Positions 1 to 9,272 of a DNA stretch of 64,000 nucleotides are shown one piece after another. The DNA comes from an uncultured Agathobacter sp. (GTDB lineage: Bacteria > Bacillota > Clostridia > Lachnospirales > Lachnospiraceae). Within the stretch, counting starts at the first letter, position 1, and each line of letters opens with the position of its first letter. The notes under the pieces are model-generated. The model did no database searches, was not told the DNA's origin, and saw only the letters and a list, made by a program, of their open reading frames with translations. The stretch is from contig CAMDYX010000001.1 in NCBI GenBank assembly GCA_945910395.1, forward strand, positions 62,001 through 126,000. Direction: 5' to 3'. The translations under genes were made by a program, and so were the position numbers.

Positions 1-561
1 ATCATTCATTCCACTGTTTATCACAATGTCTGCAAGGTACTTGGTGGGCTCCACATAGACATAGTGCATAGGCTTAACCGTGGTAAGATACTGCCGCATA
101 ATATCCTCCACATCCCGTCCGCGTTCCTTTACATCCCGGACTACCCGACGGAGAATTCTCTCATCCGCATCTGCTTCCACATAGACTTTGATATCGATGA
201 GGCTGCGAAGTCTTTCATCTGCCAAAGCAAGGATACCTTCCACGATGAGTACCCGGCTTGGCTCTATCGTAATTGTCTTATCTGAACGATTATGTACCGT
301 GTAATCATATACCGGACATTCTACGGATTCCCCATTTTTTAGTTTCTGAATGTGCTCAATCAAAAGCTCTGTCTCCAAGGAATCCGGTGAATCATAATTG
401 ACCTTCTTACGTTCCTCCAATGGGATATCGTTCTGGCATTTATAATAATTATCGTAATAAATAACGGAAATCCCATCTTTAAAGCATGCCTTTAATCGAT
501 TGGTAAAGGTGGACTTTCCGGAACCTGTTCCGCCAGCAACTCCAATAATTGTACAATCCAT
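1..561 (-). CDS. udk: Uridine kinase, C-terminus cut by window edge
   Basis: The enzyme phosphorylates uridine and cytidine to UMP and CMP in pyrimidine salvage in the cytoplasm. Reading leftwards from ATG at 561, the protein opens with a P-loop (GVAGGTGSGKST, residues about 7-18). It continues with YYDNYYK, the NYDSPDS motif typical of uridine kinases, PVYDYTVHNR, the VEGILAL strand and the RRVVRDVKERGRD lid. 187 codons are visible. The family is usually about 205-210 residues, so only the last 20 or so are missing. It is separated from the glycan cluster by the LCP gene's terminator and probably belongs to a different transcription unit. Confidence 0.93.
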   Translation of the reverse strand, partial: MDCTIIGVAGGTGSGKSTFTNRLKACFKDGISVIYYDNYYKCQNDIPLEERKKVNYDSPDSLETELLIEHIQKLKNGESVECPVYDYTVHNRSDKTITIEPSRVLIVEGILALADERLRSLIDIKVYVEADADERILRRVVRDVKERGRDVEDIMRQYLTTVKPMHYVYVEPTKYLADIVINSGMND

Positions 562-611
562 TCTCTCTCTCCATTCTAACTAAAAAACGTGGGCGACAAG
601 GCTCACGACAA

Positions 612-648
612 CAAAAACAGGACGTTGGTAAAAACTCCAACGTCCTGT
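612..648 (-). terminator. Rho-independent terminator after the LCP gene
   Basis: A perfect 12-bp stem (ACAGGACGTTGG at 617-628 with CCAACGTCCTGT at 637-648) encloses an 8-nt loop. Read on the minus strand it is followed by a run of T. It closes the leftward glycan cluster before udk. Confidence 0.85.
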
Positions 649-667
649 ATTTTAACATCATTTTTGT

Positions 668-2221
668 TTATTGTAAATCTTCATCTGTAATAAGTTCACC
701 GGCTTCGATCTTATTAATCAGCTCAACTGCCTTATCTACACTGCTCTGATCCGGTACCATTACATAGGCCCTGGTGTTCGGAACTGAGTAGGTAGTTCTG
801 CTGTCTCCCGTTCCGGTAACCGCATACTGTTTGATATCCCAGCCGCTCATATCAGAAAGCTGCATACGAACAAGTGTGGAAATATCGTCCGAGCTCATAT
901 TGGTAACAAACATTCCCTCCAGACTCTTCATAATATCGCCATATTTTGAAAGAATGGTTGTACCGGATGAGCATTTATCAATGATTGCAGCAACAACCTT
1001 CATGGTATTTCGTCCACGGGCATTATCTCCGTCCGCAAAGGCATAACGTTCACGAATGTATCCTAAGGTTCCCATACCATCCAGTTCATTCTTTCCTTCC
1101 TTGATATGAACATCGTAGTGCAGGGTGGTAAAGCTCTTCTCCGATTCAATGGTAATTCCGCCGATGGCATCCACGAAGGTCATAAAGCCTTCAAAGTTGA
1201 TCTGCATGTAATATTTAATATCTGTACTATACAGATTCTCCAAAGTATCCATGGAGCAATCCACGCCATAAATTCCACAGTGCGTCAGCTTGTCACATTC
1301 TCCACTCTTGCTGATGGAGATTGGCACATAGTAGTCACGCGGCGTATTTACAAGAAGCACCTGATGCTGGCTTGGATTTACAAATGCCACAATGTTTACA
1401 TCGCTTCGGCTGGTGGAAAGCTTCGTGCTTCTGGTATCCGAACCGCTTAAGTAGATTGCAAAGGTATCCTCCGTGATATCGAAATCCTCGTCCACCTCAT
1501 CCTCTACTATCGGAGCTTCAATAACCGTCTCTATACTGTGTTCATAGATAACCCTGGTCTGCTGTGTAAAGGTCTCATACCCCTCCATATCGGAGATAAT
1601 CTCTTCATAGGAATAGTTTAACAGCATGGCATCAACCTGTCCGCCAAGAAGTGCATCAACGGTACTAAATACATCCTCAAACTCTGTTACGGAAATATCA
1701 TGACCTACTTCTTTTTCAATGGTGGCAATAGTCTGCATGGAATTCTCATAATCAAATCCGGATGCCATTCCAAAGCTGTAATCTGCCGTATCCTTAATGG
1801 AAGCAGCCGCATCATCGGCTCTTACATATACTGCAATCGTATCCGTAACAACGGTTTTTTCCACGGTAATATTGTCAATTGTCGTATTTAAGGTTCCAAG
1901 ATAATAGGTAACCATCCAACAAATAATAATCGTAAATATGGAAAGAGAAGTTCCCAACCCTCTCTTTAGATAAAGCGCCTTCTTCGGCTGCCCCTTTCGT
2001 CTTCTTACCAGCACCATTAAGGTAAATGCAAGAAAAAGCATGACCCACAAAACAACAACCAGAAGTAAGACATAGGTCGTCGGGATCATCTTCGATGCCA
2101 GAACCTGAACAAGTGCTACAACGCTTAAAATAATCTGAATTAATAAAATAATATATGCCGCTGTTTTCCAGACAGCCTTTTTCTTCCTGCCCGCCGATGA
2201 TGTTTTTCTTTGTGTACTCAT
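668..2221 (-). CDS. LCP (LytR-CpsA-Psr) family glycopolymer-peptidoglycan ligase
   Basis: LCP proteins move a lipid-linked glycopolymer onto peptidoglycan on the outer face of the membrane. The 517-residue protein has three hydrophobic segments near residues 20-44, 48-71 and 90-108. An extracellular region follows, with the LCP core in the second half: YLSGSD, RSDVNIVAFVNP, LLVNTPRDYYV and RERYAFADGDNARGRN, which carry the Asp/Arg residues that bind the pyrophosphate lipid. About 130 residues between the last membrane segment and the core have no obvious motif and are longer than in a minimal LCP protein. It overlaps the upstream GT2 gene by ATGA and is the last gene before a strong terminator. 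Its position suggests that it attaches the polymer made by this cluster. Confidence 0.92.
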   Translation of the reverse strand: MSTQRKTSSAGRKKKAVWKTAAYIILLIQIILSVVALVQVLASKMIPTTYVLLLVVVLWVMLFLAFTLMVLVRRRKGQPKKALYLKRGLGTSLSIFTIIICWMVTYYLGTLNTTIDNITVEKTVVTDTIAVYVRADDAAASIKDTADYSFGMASGFDYENSMQTIATIEKEVGHDISVTEFEDVFSTVDALLGGQVDAMLLNYSYEEIISDMEGYETFTQQTRVIYEHSIETVIEAPIVEDEVDEDFDITEDTFAIYLSGSDTRSTKLSTSRSDVNIVAFVNPSQHQVLLVNTPRDYYVPISISKSGECDKLTHCGIYGVDCSMDTLENLYSTDIKYYMQINFEGFMTFVDAIGGITIESEKSFTTLHYDVHIKEGKNELDGMGTLGYIRERYAFADGDNARGRNTMKVVAAIIDKCSSGTTILSKYGDIMKSLEGMFVTNMSSDDISTLVRMQLSDMSGWDIKQYAVTGTGDSRTTYSVPNTRAYVMVPDQSSVDKAVELINKIEAGELITDEDLQ

Positions 2222-2949
2222 AGCTTACGTTCCTTTCGAATTTCCCGTATTCTATTCTTCAAATGATGATAAATCATCCATCGGTTCTTGATCATAACCC
2301 CCACCGAATTGTGTTCAAAATCCGAAACAGCATTTTCATGCCTACGATATAATAACAACTTTTCCGATAAAAAGCAAGATTTACCAAAAATCCTGTCGCT
2401 GACCATCCCAATCCACTGATCATGCATCGGAATATCCTTTGGAATGGGAACCACAAGGGGAACCAACTCCTTTTTGAATGCCATACAGCACCCCATATAA
2501 CGATTTTTCACCAGATTCGCCGCCACACCGGGTTTTGAACCCCGATAGGCAAAAAACGAATCCATAATTGTATCTCCTAAATCTTCCCCCACCACTTTTG
2601 CGTCATGAATGACCAGATAAATCTCTTTTTTTGAAAAGGCCTCAAGAACCTTCTCTACTTTATCCGGTGCCCACACATCGTCCTGGTCTGCCAGAAAGAT
2701 GTAATCTCCTTCACAGGCCTCTATCGCGTATTCAAAATTAGAAATCACACCCTTATGAGGACCCTCCAGCAGACGGATTCTGTTGTCCTTTTCCTGATAC
2801 TGTGCCAGAATTTCAAGGGTTTCATCCGTCGATCCATCATCGGATATGACAATTTCATCCTCCCCGGACAGATTGTCCAGTATGGAATCCAGCTGTCTGC
2901 GAAGATACTTAGCACCATTATATGTTGCCATTGCCACGGATACTCTCAT
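2218..2949 (-). CDS. GT2 family glycosyltransferase (rhamnosyltransferase-like)
   Basis: A single-domain GT-A glycosyltransferase of 243 residues from the chosen start. It opens with VSVAMATYNGAKYLRRQLDS and has the nucleotide-binding EIVISDDGSTD and the metal-binding signature FLADQDDVW. That signature is typical of the RfbF/RgpB-type rhamnosyltransferase group, although the donor sugar cannot be read from sequence. The ATG at 2949 is preferred over a longer upstream start because it has a GAAGGGGATC ribosome binding site and begins exactly at the GT2 fold. It overlaps the upstream GT gene by 32 bp and the downstream LCP gene by 4 bp, so translation is probably coupled. Confidence 0.88.
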   Translation of the reverse strand: MRVSVAMATYNGAKYLRRQLDSILDNLSGEDEIVISDDGSTDETLEILAQYQEKDNRIRLLEGPHKGVISNFEYAIEACEGDYIFLADQDDVWAPDKVEKVLEAFSKKEIYLVIHDAKVVGEDLGDTIMDSFFAYRGSKPGVAANLVKNRYMGCCMAFKKELVPLVVPIPKDIPMHDQWIGMVSDRIFGKSCFLSEKLLLYRRHENAVSDFEHNSVGVMIKNRWMIYHHLKNRIREIRKERKL

Positions 2950-4489
2950 TATAAAACGGATCCCCTTCTTCAAAATATGCCGTCCAGCGCTCAAGCAGCC
3001 GCATCCGGGCAGACTCATTTTCTCTAAATGCCCGCTTTTGACATGCAACCACCCGGGCATCCAAAAGCACTTGATATCCTGCATCTCTCAAACGAAATGC
3101 AAAATCTAAATCTCTATACGGACCGGGAAGGCTTTCCTCAAAACCGCCCACCTGTTCCAATACACGTTTTTGAATCACACAAAAATCCAGGCTGCAGGCG
3201 CTCACATTCTGTGGCACAACTGCTCTTCGAAAATATCCCTTCCACTTCGAAGAGATACCTTCAAAATTGGAACCGATTCTTCCATCCTTCAAAAAATAAT
3301 ATCCCACAGAACAAATTCTGCCCCGGATTCCCTTTGAAGTGATAAGCTTACCGCCAATCATGCCAACCGGCTCTGTGTGTCCATAGGCATCCAGGATCAG
3401 CCGTTTCGCCCAATCCCCCTTGACCGGCCGCACATCCTTTCCCAGACAGATGACCCAGTCCTCCATCAAAAGCTCTGCAGTCTTTTGTCCACAGCTTCTT
3501 TGAAGCTCGATATACTCCCGTCCTTTCGCCGGCTGTGCCGTTATCTTCACCGAATTTTGATCCGGCAAAGCCTGTTCCATTATCCGGTCTAAATGTGCCT
3601 GTACTGCCCGGATTCCCGCCTCATAGGCATAATCCTTATTTCCGGAAAACCCGGCGGTAGACAAGCCGTGTACTCTCCAATGATACACTATTTTCCCAAC
3701 ATGCGCAATCTGTTGTTTCTTAAGATTTTCTGAACAGCGAAGCACAAAATCATAATCCTGGGCCCCGTCATAGGCACTATTTAAGCCCCCCACAGTATGA
3801 ATAAGTTCCTTCGAAAAAAGAACAAAATGACAGATATAATTATAATGATTTAAGAGTTCCTCGTTATATTCTGTCTTAAAATGGGGCTCATAATACATCG
3901 AACCAGTCTCATCCACCTTATCCTCATCGGAATACAAAAAAAGCGGCCGTACTTTTCGACGGTTGATCTCAGAAACCATCTCATACAGTGCATTTTTTGC
4001 CAGCAGATCGTCATGGTCCAAAAGCGCAATATACTCTCCCGAGGCCATCTCAAACCCGGCATTCGTATTTTCAGAGATTCCGCCATTCTTAAGAAGTGCT
4101 TTGTAAATAATCCTGCTGTCCCTCTTTGCATATTCGGCAGCAATTTTTCCCACCGACGCACCTCCATCACAGGAGCCGTCTGCAAGGCACAGCTCCCAGT
4201 TCCCATAGGACTGCCCCATCACAGATTCCAGCAGTTCTACCAGGAACCTTTCCGGTGTGCGGTAAGTCGGAACTACAATACTGATCTTTGGACAATAGGA
4301 AAAGCTCCTCCAGTCCTTTTTTTGTCTTAAAAGCTCCGCCTCATCTGCCAGAAATTCCTTAAAATGCGCTCTGTAATAACGGTCTGTTTTTTCTGTTTTC
4401 TTTTCCACAAACTTCAAGACCAGGCCAAAAATACCATGCTTTTGTATCAGGCCGGTCAGATAAGAAATTTTCCTTGCGAATCTACTCAT
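2918..4489 (-). CDS. Two-domain GT2 glycosyltransferase with degenerate second domain
   Basis: A 523-residue cytoplasmic glycosyltransferase. After an N-terminal helix-rich stretch (1-65) it has a complete GT2 domain (68-300) with KISIVVPTYR, WELCLADGS, ALLDHDD at about 156-161, YSDEDK, DGAQDYDFVLRC and YHWR. A second GT2-like half (about 320-505) lacks the usual first strand (SIIIP) and the NND metal motif. It keeps only VGGFEESLPGPYRDLDFAFR and the terminal GDPFYN tail seen in the tandem GTs nearby. The second domain is therefore probably structural. It is closely related in style to the GTs at 10.7 kb and 12.7 kb, and duplication is likely. Donor and acceptor are unknown. Confidence 0.87.
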   Translation of the reverse strand: MSRFARKISYLTGLIQKHGIFGLVLKFVEKKTEKTDRYYRAHFKEFLADEAELLRQKKDWRSFSYCPKISIVVPTYRTPERFLVELLESVMGQSYGNWELCLADGSCDGGASVGKIAAEYAKRDSRIIYKALLKNGGISENTNAGFEMASGEYIALLDHDDLLAKNALYEMVSEINRRKVRPLFLYSDEDKVDETGSMYYEPHFKTEYNEELLNHYNYICHFVLFSKELIHTVGGLNSAYDGAQDYDFVLRCSENLKKQQIAHVGKIVYHWRVHGLSTAGFSGNKDYAYEAGIRAVQAHLDRIMEQALPDQNSVKITAQPAKGREYIELQRSCGQKTAELLMEDWVICLGKDVRPVKGDWAKRLILDAYGHTEPVGMIGGKLITSKGIRGRICSVGYYFLKDGRIGSNFEGISSKWKGYFRRAVVPQNVSACSLDFCVIQKRVLEQVGGFEESLPGPYRDLDFAFRLRDAGYQVLLDARVVACQKRAFRENESARMRLLERWTAYFEEGDPFYNESIRGNGNI

Positions 4490-4499
4490 ACTTTACCAT

Positions 4500-5744
4500 T
4501 TACCAGATTTTCTTTAACTTTCGCCAGATTATCATCACCTGTACCAGAATTTGCAACAGAATCGTTCCGATCTGGGCATAAATAACGCCCATCATGGAAA
4601 ACTGCCTTACAACCGTAAAGGCAAGAATTGCAGAAGAAAGAATTCCTGCAATACCAATGAGATACTGCTTTTTTATTTCTCTTACAAGCGTACATACATT
4701 AAACAAACAGGAGCACATTGCCACAAGAATCATCATCAGAAAGCTTGGCAACAACAAAAATGTATAGGGCTCAATTTCCGGTCCAAACAGAAGAATTAAA
4801 ACAATTTTTCCAAGAAGGATGGCTCCCAGTATGCAGCCAAAAGCAAAGGCTGCCAAGAGAAGCAGGAACCGCTTCATGATACGGGAAAAAACCGCCCTGT
4901 TCTTTTGCATAAACGCTTCTGTAAGAGGTGTGACAAGGGGTGCAAAAAGCGTCATTGCCACAAGCTGAACTGCCATGCTCGGGGAAGTAACCGAAGAAAA
5001 GTATCCCATCACCTCCGAGCCGAAATAATCCTCCAGCGTAATCTTTGGAAGATTTACCGACAGATTGTTCAAAAAGGCTACCACCGCAAGAGGAATACAG
5101 GTAACCAAAAGATTTTTTACCGCTGCTACGTCAAAGGTAAATGCCTGCTTTAACTCTGCTTCCATTCGTTTGCATTTTGGAATATCAAAGAACCAGATCA
5201 CAGCAAAAGAACAGAGCATGATGATTGATAAACTAAGCAACAGATTGTTCCACAGAATCTGGGCAATCACAAATGGGACGATGGTGCCGATTCCCCGAAG
5301 GGTATAGGAGATTCCCGCAAGATCCAGACGATTATGCCTCTGTTCAATGCCATAGTAGACATCTGCGGTTCCCTCTGCCACCTTATAAAGCATATACACC
5401 AGAATAACCAATGCCTTTTGCAGATTGTATCCCCCCGCAAGAGTCATGCAGATGCAGACAAGATAGGAAAGAATATTGGTTACATGCCTTGAATTCGTAT
5501 AGGTCCGAGTATTATACTCGCCTTTTAAATCCGATACCTGAAATGCCCTTACATTAAACAGGCTTACGATTGCCGGGGCCGCACATACGGTCAGTGCAAT
5601 GGAAAGGACCCCCGCCGCCTCATAACCGGAAATCCATACGATTGCTACCGACAGTGACCACTGGCAGAAGTAATAAATAAGTGCCCCTACTGTATAGAAC
5701 AGCATACTTTTTTGCAGATTCCCTGCTTTGCTTTCGTTTTCCAT
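4500..5744 (-). CDS. Wzx-type polysaccharide flippase (MOP superfamily)
   Basis: A 414-residue integral membrane protein with about a dozen hydrophobic segments spread evenly along its length and short basic loops. It resembles Wzx/RfbX O-unit flippases of the oligosaccharidyl-lipid/polysaccharide exporter group, which move undecaprenyl-linked repeat units across the membrane. A clear ribosome binding site (AGGAG, 6 nt before ATG) supports the start. It sits between the phosphohexomutase gene (8-nt gap) and a GT2 gene (10-nt gap). No Wzy polymerase was recognised in this first cluster. Either a single unit is transferred or the polymerase lies elsewhere. Confidence 0.85.
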   Translation of the reverse strand: MENESKAGNLQKSMLFYTVGALIYYFCQWSLSVAIVWISGYEAAGVLSIALTVCAAPAIVSLFNVRAFQVSDLKGEYNTRTYTNSRHVTNILSYLVCICMTLAGGYNLQKALVILVYMLYKVAEGTADVYYGIEQRHNRLDLAGISYTLRGIGTIVPFVIAQILWNNLLLSLSIIMLCSFAVIWFFDIPKCKRMEAELKQAFTFDVAAVKNLLVTCIPLAVVAFLNNLSVNLPKITLEDYFGSEVMGYFSSVTSPSMAVQLVAMTLFAPLVTPLTEAFMQKNRAVFSRIMKRFLLLLAAFAFGCILGAILLGKIVLILLFGPEIEPYTFLLLPSFLMMILVAMCSCLFNVCTLVREIKKQYLIGIAGILSSAILAFTVVRQFSMMGVIYAQIGTILLQILVQVMIIWRKLKKIW

Positions 5745-5752
5745 TTGTGCTC

Positions 5753-7477
5753 CTATAAAAGCTGCTTTAAATCAGCAACCAGTTTTTCCTCCAGTATCTT
5801 TGCATTTTCCATGTTATCTGAAGTTACAGAGATATAGAGCTTTAGCTTCGGTTCCGTGCCGGAGGGTCTTACAACAACCGAGCAATTATCTTCTAATAAG
5901 AATTTTAATACATCAGACTTTGGAAGCCCGTCAAGACCCTTTGCATAGTCCAGACAGGTCAAAATTCTCTTGCCCCCAAAGCTCTCTAAGCTGCCACGGA
6001 AGGCTTTCATGATTCCCTGCATTTTTTCTGCCCCAGATGCCCCTTCAAATTCAAAGGAATGAAGGGTATTCAGGCGATATCCATAGGTCTCATAAAGCTC
6101 CTTCAGCTTTTCTACCAGACTGATTCCTCTTGTCTTATAGTAGGCAAACATTTCACAGATTAAGAAGGCTCCGTCCACGGCATCCTTATCCCGCACGTAG
6201 CCGCCGCTTAAATAGCCGTAGCTTTCCTCCATGCCGAAGATATAGGATTCTTCCCTTCCCTGTTTCTCCAGAAGGCCAATCTGCTCTCCGATAAATTTAA
6301 ATCCGGTGAGCACATCAATCACACGGACATGGTAATGCTCTGCCACCTGAGCTGCCATATCTGAGGTTACGATCGTCTTGATGGTAACGGCATCTGACGG
6401 CATGGTGTGATTTTCTATCCTTCTTGCACAGATATAATCCAATAGCAGAATGCCTGTCTCATTTCCAGAAAGAAGCACATATTCTCCCTTTTCCCCACGG
6501 ATTCCATGCTCATCCTTTACCGCAATTCCCACCCGGTCACAGTCCGGATCCGTAGCGAGAAGAAGATCCGCATTATAGCGTTTTGCATACTCCATTCCAA
6601 GAGCCATGGCCTCCTTGATTTCCGGGTTCGGATACGGGCAGGTGGGGAAATTGCCATCCGGTTTTTCCTGCTCCGCTACAACCGTCACATTGGTATAGCC
6701 CGTTTCCTTTAACGTCCGAAGCACAGGCTTTAAGCCGGTTCCGTTCAATGGAGTGTAAACGATTGCCACATTCTTATCGATAACGGCAGGGTCATTTGCC
6801 CCTTCGCCAAGCAGAGACTGCCCCTTTACTTCCTCTACAAATGCGGTATAGACCTCCTCAGAAATGTAGGAAATCTTCCCCTCTTTCATGCCCTGCTCAA
6901 AGCTTCCGAGCTTAACATCGGAAAAAATGTCAAGCTTTTCAATCTCTGCCAGTATTTCTGCAGCGGCCTCTGTTGTAATCTGGCATCCATCCGCTCCGTA
7001 CACCTTGTAGCCATTGTATTTGGAAGGATTGTGGGAGGCAGTAACCATGATACCTGCCGCACAGGAGAGAGCCCGGACTGCATAGGAAAGACAGGGTGTC
7101 GGCATAAGCTCGGAATAGATATAGACCCGGATTCCGTTTGCCGCAAACACAGCGGAAGCAACCTTCGCAAATACATCCGATTTTATTCTGGAATCATAGC
7201 TTACCGCAATACTTCTCTCCTCCGGCTGAAAGCTTTTCGTCACATAATCCGCCAGTCCCTGGGAAGCCTTCGCCACGGTGTAGATATTCATGCGATTGGT
7301 TCCTGCGCCGATGACACCCCGAAGGCCTCCGGTTCCGAATGCAAGGTTGCGATAAAAAGCATCTTCGATTTTTGCATCATCCCCTGCGATTGCAGCAAGC
7401 TCCTTTACCACATCCTCATCCTTGGTTGCAAGCGAAGTCCAACGCTCATATTCTTTCTTAATTTCTACATGATTCAT
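5753..7477 (-). CDS. Phosphoglucomutase/phosphomannomutase (alpha-D-phosphohexomutase)
   Basis: Interconverts hexose-6-phosphate and hexose-1-phosphate. Next to manA and manC it most likely supplies mannose-1-phosphate for GDP-mannose. Domain landmarks occur in order: FGTGGLRGV near the N-terminus, the catalytic phosphoserine loop TASHNPSKYNGYK, the metal-binding loop TDPDCDRVG, the sugar-binding loop GMEESYGYLSG and the phosphate-binding loop RPSGTEPKLKLY. It has 574 residues, matching the long PgcA-type mutases of Firmicutes. Two adjacent ATG codons are possible. The second (7477) lies 7 nt after GAGGA, and an upstream GTG at 7501 would put that site inside the coding region. It follows a large repeat-filled gap after manA. 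Confidence 0.94.
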   Translation of the reverse strand: MNHVEIKKEYERWTSLATKDEDVVKELAAIAGDDAKIEDAFYRNLAFGTGGLRGVIGAGTNRMNIYTVAKASQGLADYVTKSFQPEERSIAVSYDSRIKSDVFAKVASAVFAANGIRVYIYSELMPTPCLSYAVRALSCAAGIMVTASHNPSKYNGYKVYGADGCQITTEAAAEILAEIEKLDIFSDVKLGSFEQGMKEGKISYISEEVYTAFVEEVKGQSLLGEGANDPAVIDKNVAIVYTPLNGTGLKPVLRTLKETGYTNVTVVAEQEKPDGNFPTCPYPNPEIKEAMALGMEYAKRYNADLLLATDPDCDRVGIAVKDEHGIRGEKGEYVLLSGNETGILLLDYICARRIENHTMPSDAVTIKTIVTSDMAAQVAEHYHVRVIDVLTGFKFIGEQIGLLEKQGREESYIFGMEESYGYLSGGYVRDKDAVDGAFLICEMFAYYKTRGISLVEKLKELYETYGYRLNTLHSFEFEGASGAEKMQGIMKAFRGSLESFGGKRILTCLDYAKGLDGLPKSDVLKFLLEDNCSVVVRPSGTEPKLKLYISVTSDNMENAKILEEKLVADLKQLL

Positions 7478-7571
7478 CATTTTTTCCTCGTTTCTTAACA
7501 CTTCTATTTTTCTGCTTTACTGCATTCTTCTTAAAAATTTTCTTCTTACAGATTACTTTTAGCAATCTCTC

Positions 7572-7746
7572 TTTTCGGAATATGTTCCTGAAAATGAATT
7601 TTGCTATTTGAATCAGAACGTTTCAAAAGCGTCGGCACTTAATGAGCAATTACTTACGAATTTAGTACCGCTACGCTTTTTTCAAACGAAAGTGGGTTCT
7701 GATTCAAATATGCAAATTCATTCAGGAACACGATTCCAAAATGGAA
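7572..7746. repeat. Foldback repeat family A, copy A1
   Basis: About 175 bp with imperfect terminal inverted repeats of about 45 bp: TTCGGAATATGTTCCTGAAA at the left, and a right end that reads TTGGAATCGTGTTCCTGAAT on the other strand. The inner arms AAAAGCGTCGGCACTTAATG and AGTACCGCTACGCTTTT are also complementary, so the whole unit can fold into one long hairpin. No reading frame is carried. It looks like a MITE or another non-autonomous foldback element. Confidence 0.8.
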
Positions 7747-7785
7747 GTTGTAAAAAGCGGCTTGTGCTTCATGCTTGATTAGCAA

Positions 7786-8036
7786 ATTGTATCATTTCGC
7801 CGCCTGATTTTCTTCCCATACCTAAAATCTTTGAAAAAAACCGCTTTTTAGGCGTTTTTTGGGGTCGATTGTATAATTTCGCCAGATACATTTTAGCCTG
7901 TATCTAAGAAATTGCAAATATCTAGGTATACAGCGAAGTCCACCCTTCAAAATAATACAATTCAAGCGAAAAAGGCGCATTTTGAAGCGGTTTTTCAAGG
8001 ATTTTAGGTATACGATGACTTTTACACCTCAAATCT
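7786..8036. repeat. Foldback repeat family B, copy B1
   Basis: About 250 bp with nested inverted repeats. The outer arms are ATACCTAAAATC (left) and GGATTTTAGGTAT (right), with GAAAAAAACCGC pairing with GCGGTTTTTC just inside. An inner pair is ATTGTATAATTT with AATAATACAAT. The centre carries TGTATCTAAG and ATCTAGGTATACA. It is related to copies at 18600 and 29356 and codes for no protein. It sits exactly between family A copies A1 and A2. Confidence 0.72.
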
Positions 8037-8049
8037 TTCCAAATATCCC

Positions 8050-8225
8050 ATTTCGGAATATGTTCCTAAGAACGAATTTTGCTATTTGAATCAGAACGTT
8101 TAAAAAGCGTCGGCACTTAATGAGCAATTTATTGCGAATTTAGTACCGCTACGCTTTTTACAAACGAAAGTGGGTTCTGATTCAAATATGCAAATTCATT
8201 CAGGAACATAATTCCAAAATGGAAT
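8050..8225. repeat. Foldback repeat family A, copy A2
   Basis: Nearly identical to A1 and in the same orientation, with the same terminal and inner inverted repeats. It ends directly against the manA stop codon at 8226. Its long stem may serve as the transcript end for manA. Confidence 0.8.
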
Positions 8226-9272
8226 TTAACAATTCACCTGCAAAAGCTGCATTTTTCCATGAATCTTAAGCGCCATGGAATCCGCCGGGATAAAGATACA
8301 GTCTCCCTTAAAGACAGTTATGCTCTCACCGTTTTCCAAAAAGATCATTCCGCATCCCTTGGTGCACAAAAGCACCTGAAAGGAATTACTGTCGGTCTGA
8401 AACGGAAACAGATCATGGTTTCTTTCGGTATTTACCAGCAGACGGTGGACCTCAAAATATTTACATCTGCACAAAAGCTCCGACGCACATCCCTTTTTAT
8501 ACTTCAGCACCCGCATGGGCTGCCTCGGAGAGGAGGAAGCCTTTTTATTTACCACTTCCATAGCCTTATCCACATGAAGCGGGCGAAGCATACCGTTCTT
8601 ATCCACCCGGTTATAGTCATAAAGCCGGTAGGTCAGATTGGAGCTTTCCTGAATCTCCGCAATCAGTGCTCCTGCCCCAATGGCATGGACCGTTCCGGAC
8701 TCAATGTAAAATACATCATCCTTTTGCACGTTTACCTTCTGCAAATATTTTTCCAGAGTGCCTTCTTTTATACTCCTTCGAAGTGCCGCCTCCGTTACAT
8801 CCCGGGAAAAGCCATATACCAGAGATGCCTCGGAGGTAGCATCCAGCACATACCACATCTCGGACTTTCCAAGCTGTCCATTCTCATGAACTGCTGCATA
8901 TTCATCCGACGGGTGAACCTGAACCGACAGGTCCTTTTTCGCATCAATGAATTTAATCAGAATGGGAAGCTCCCCATCGTAAACTGCATCGGGTTTATGG
9001 ATCCCAAGCCCGGCACTGGGATGTGTTCCAAGATATTCCGGATGCTGCTTTAGCACCTCCGGAAGCAGCATACCGTCAAACTCTCCGCCACATACCCTGC
9101 TTGGTCCATCCGGGTGCGTCGAGCACTCCCAGGTCTCTGCCAATGGAGATAAATCAATGTTTTTTGCAAAATCATCATTTAAGCGGCTTCCGCCCCACAG
9201 ATAATCCTTTCCCACCGGTTTTAATAAAAATGGCTTCGTTTTAGTTTTCAAGCTCGAATTTTTGCTTGTCAT
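8226..9272 (-). CDS. manA: Mannose-6-phosphate isomerase, class I
   Basis: A zinc enzyme converting fructose-6-phosphate to mannose-6-phosphate, the entry step to GDP-mannose and GDP-fucose. The 348-residue protein shows KDYLWGG near the N-terminus, AETWECSTHPDGPS, the zinc-ligand motifs SVQVHPSDEYA and SEMWYVLDA, and FYIESGTVHAIGAG with the third ligand and active-site region. The length is typical of the short bacterial class I form. The ATG at 9272 was chosen because TAAGGAG lies 9 nt before it; it lies 32 bp inside the end of manC. A separate class I isomerase makes sense because the upstream ManC has only a single C-terminal cupin domain. Confidence 0.95.
   Translation of the reverse strand: MTSKNSSLKTKTKPFLLKPVGKDYLWGGSRLNDDFAKNIDLSPLAETWECSTHPDGPSRVCGGEFDGMLLPEVLKQHPEYLGTHPSAGLGIHKPDAVYDGELPILIKFIDAKKDLSVQVHPSDEYAAVHENGQLGKSEMWYVLDATSEASLVYGFSRDVTEAALRRSIKEGTLEKYLQKVNVQKDDVFYIESGTVHAIGAGALIAEIQESSNLTYRLYDYNRVDKNGMLRPLHVDKAMEVVNKKASSSPRQPMRVLKYKKGCASELLCRCKYFEVHRLLVNTERNHDLFPFQTDSNSFQVLLCTKGCGMIFLENGESITVFKGDCIFIPADSMALKIHGKMQLLQVNC

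Noticed and set aside
8259-9053. A 264-codon plus-strand frame opposite manA
   Set aside because: It lies wholly inside manA on the other strand, has no recognisable motif and no ribosome binding site.
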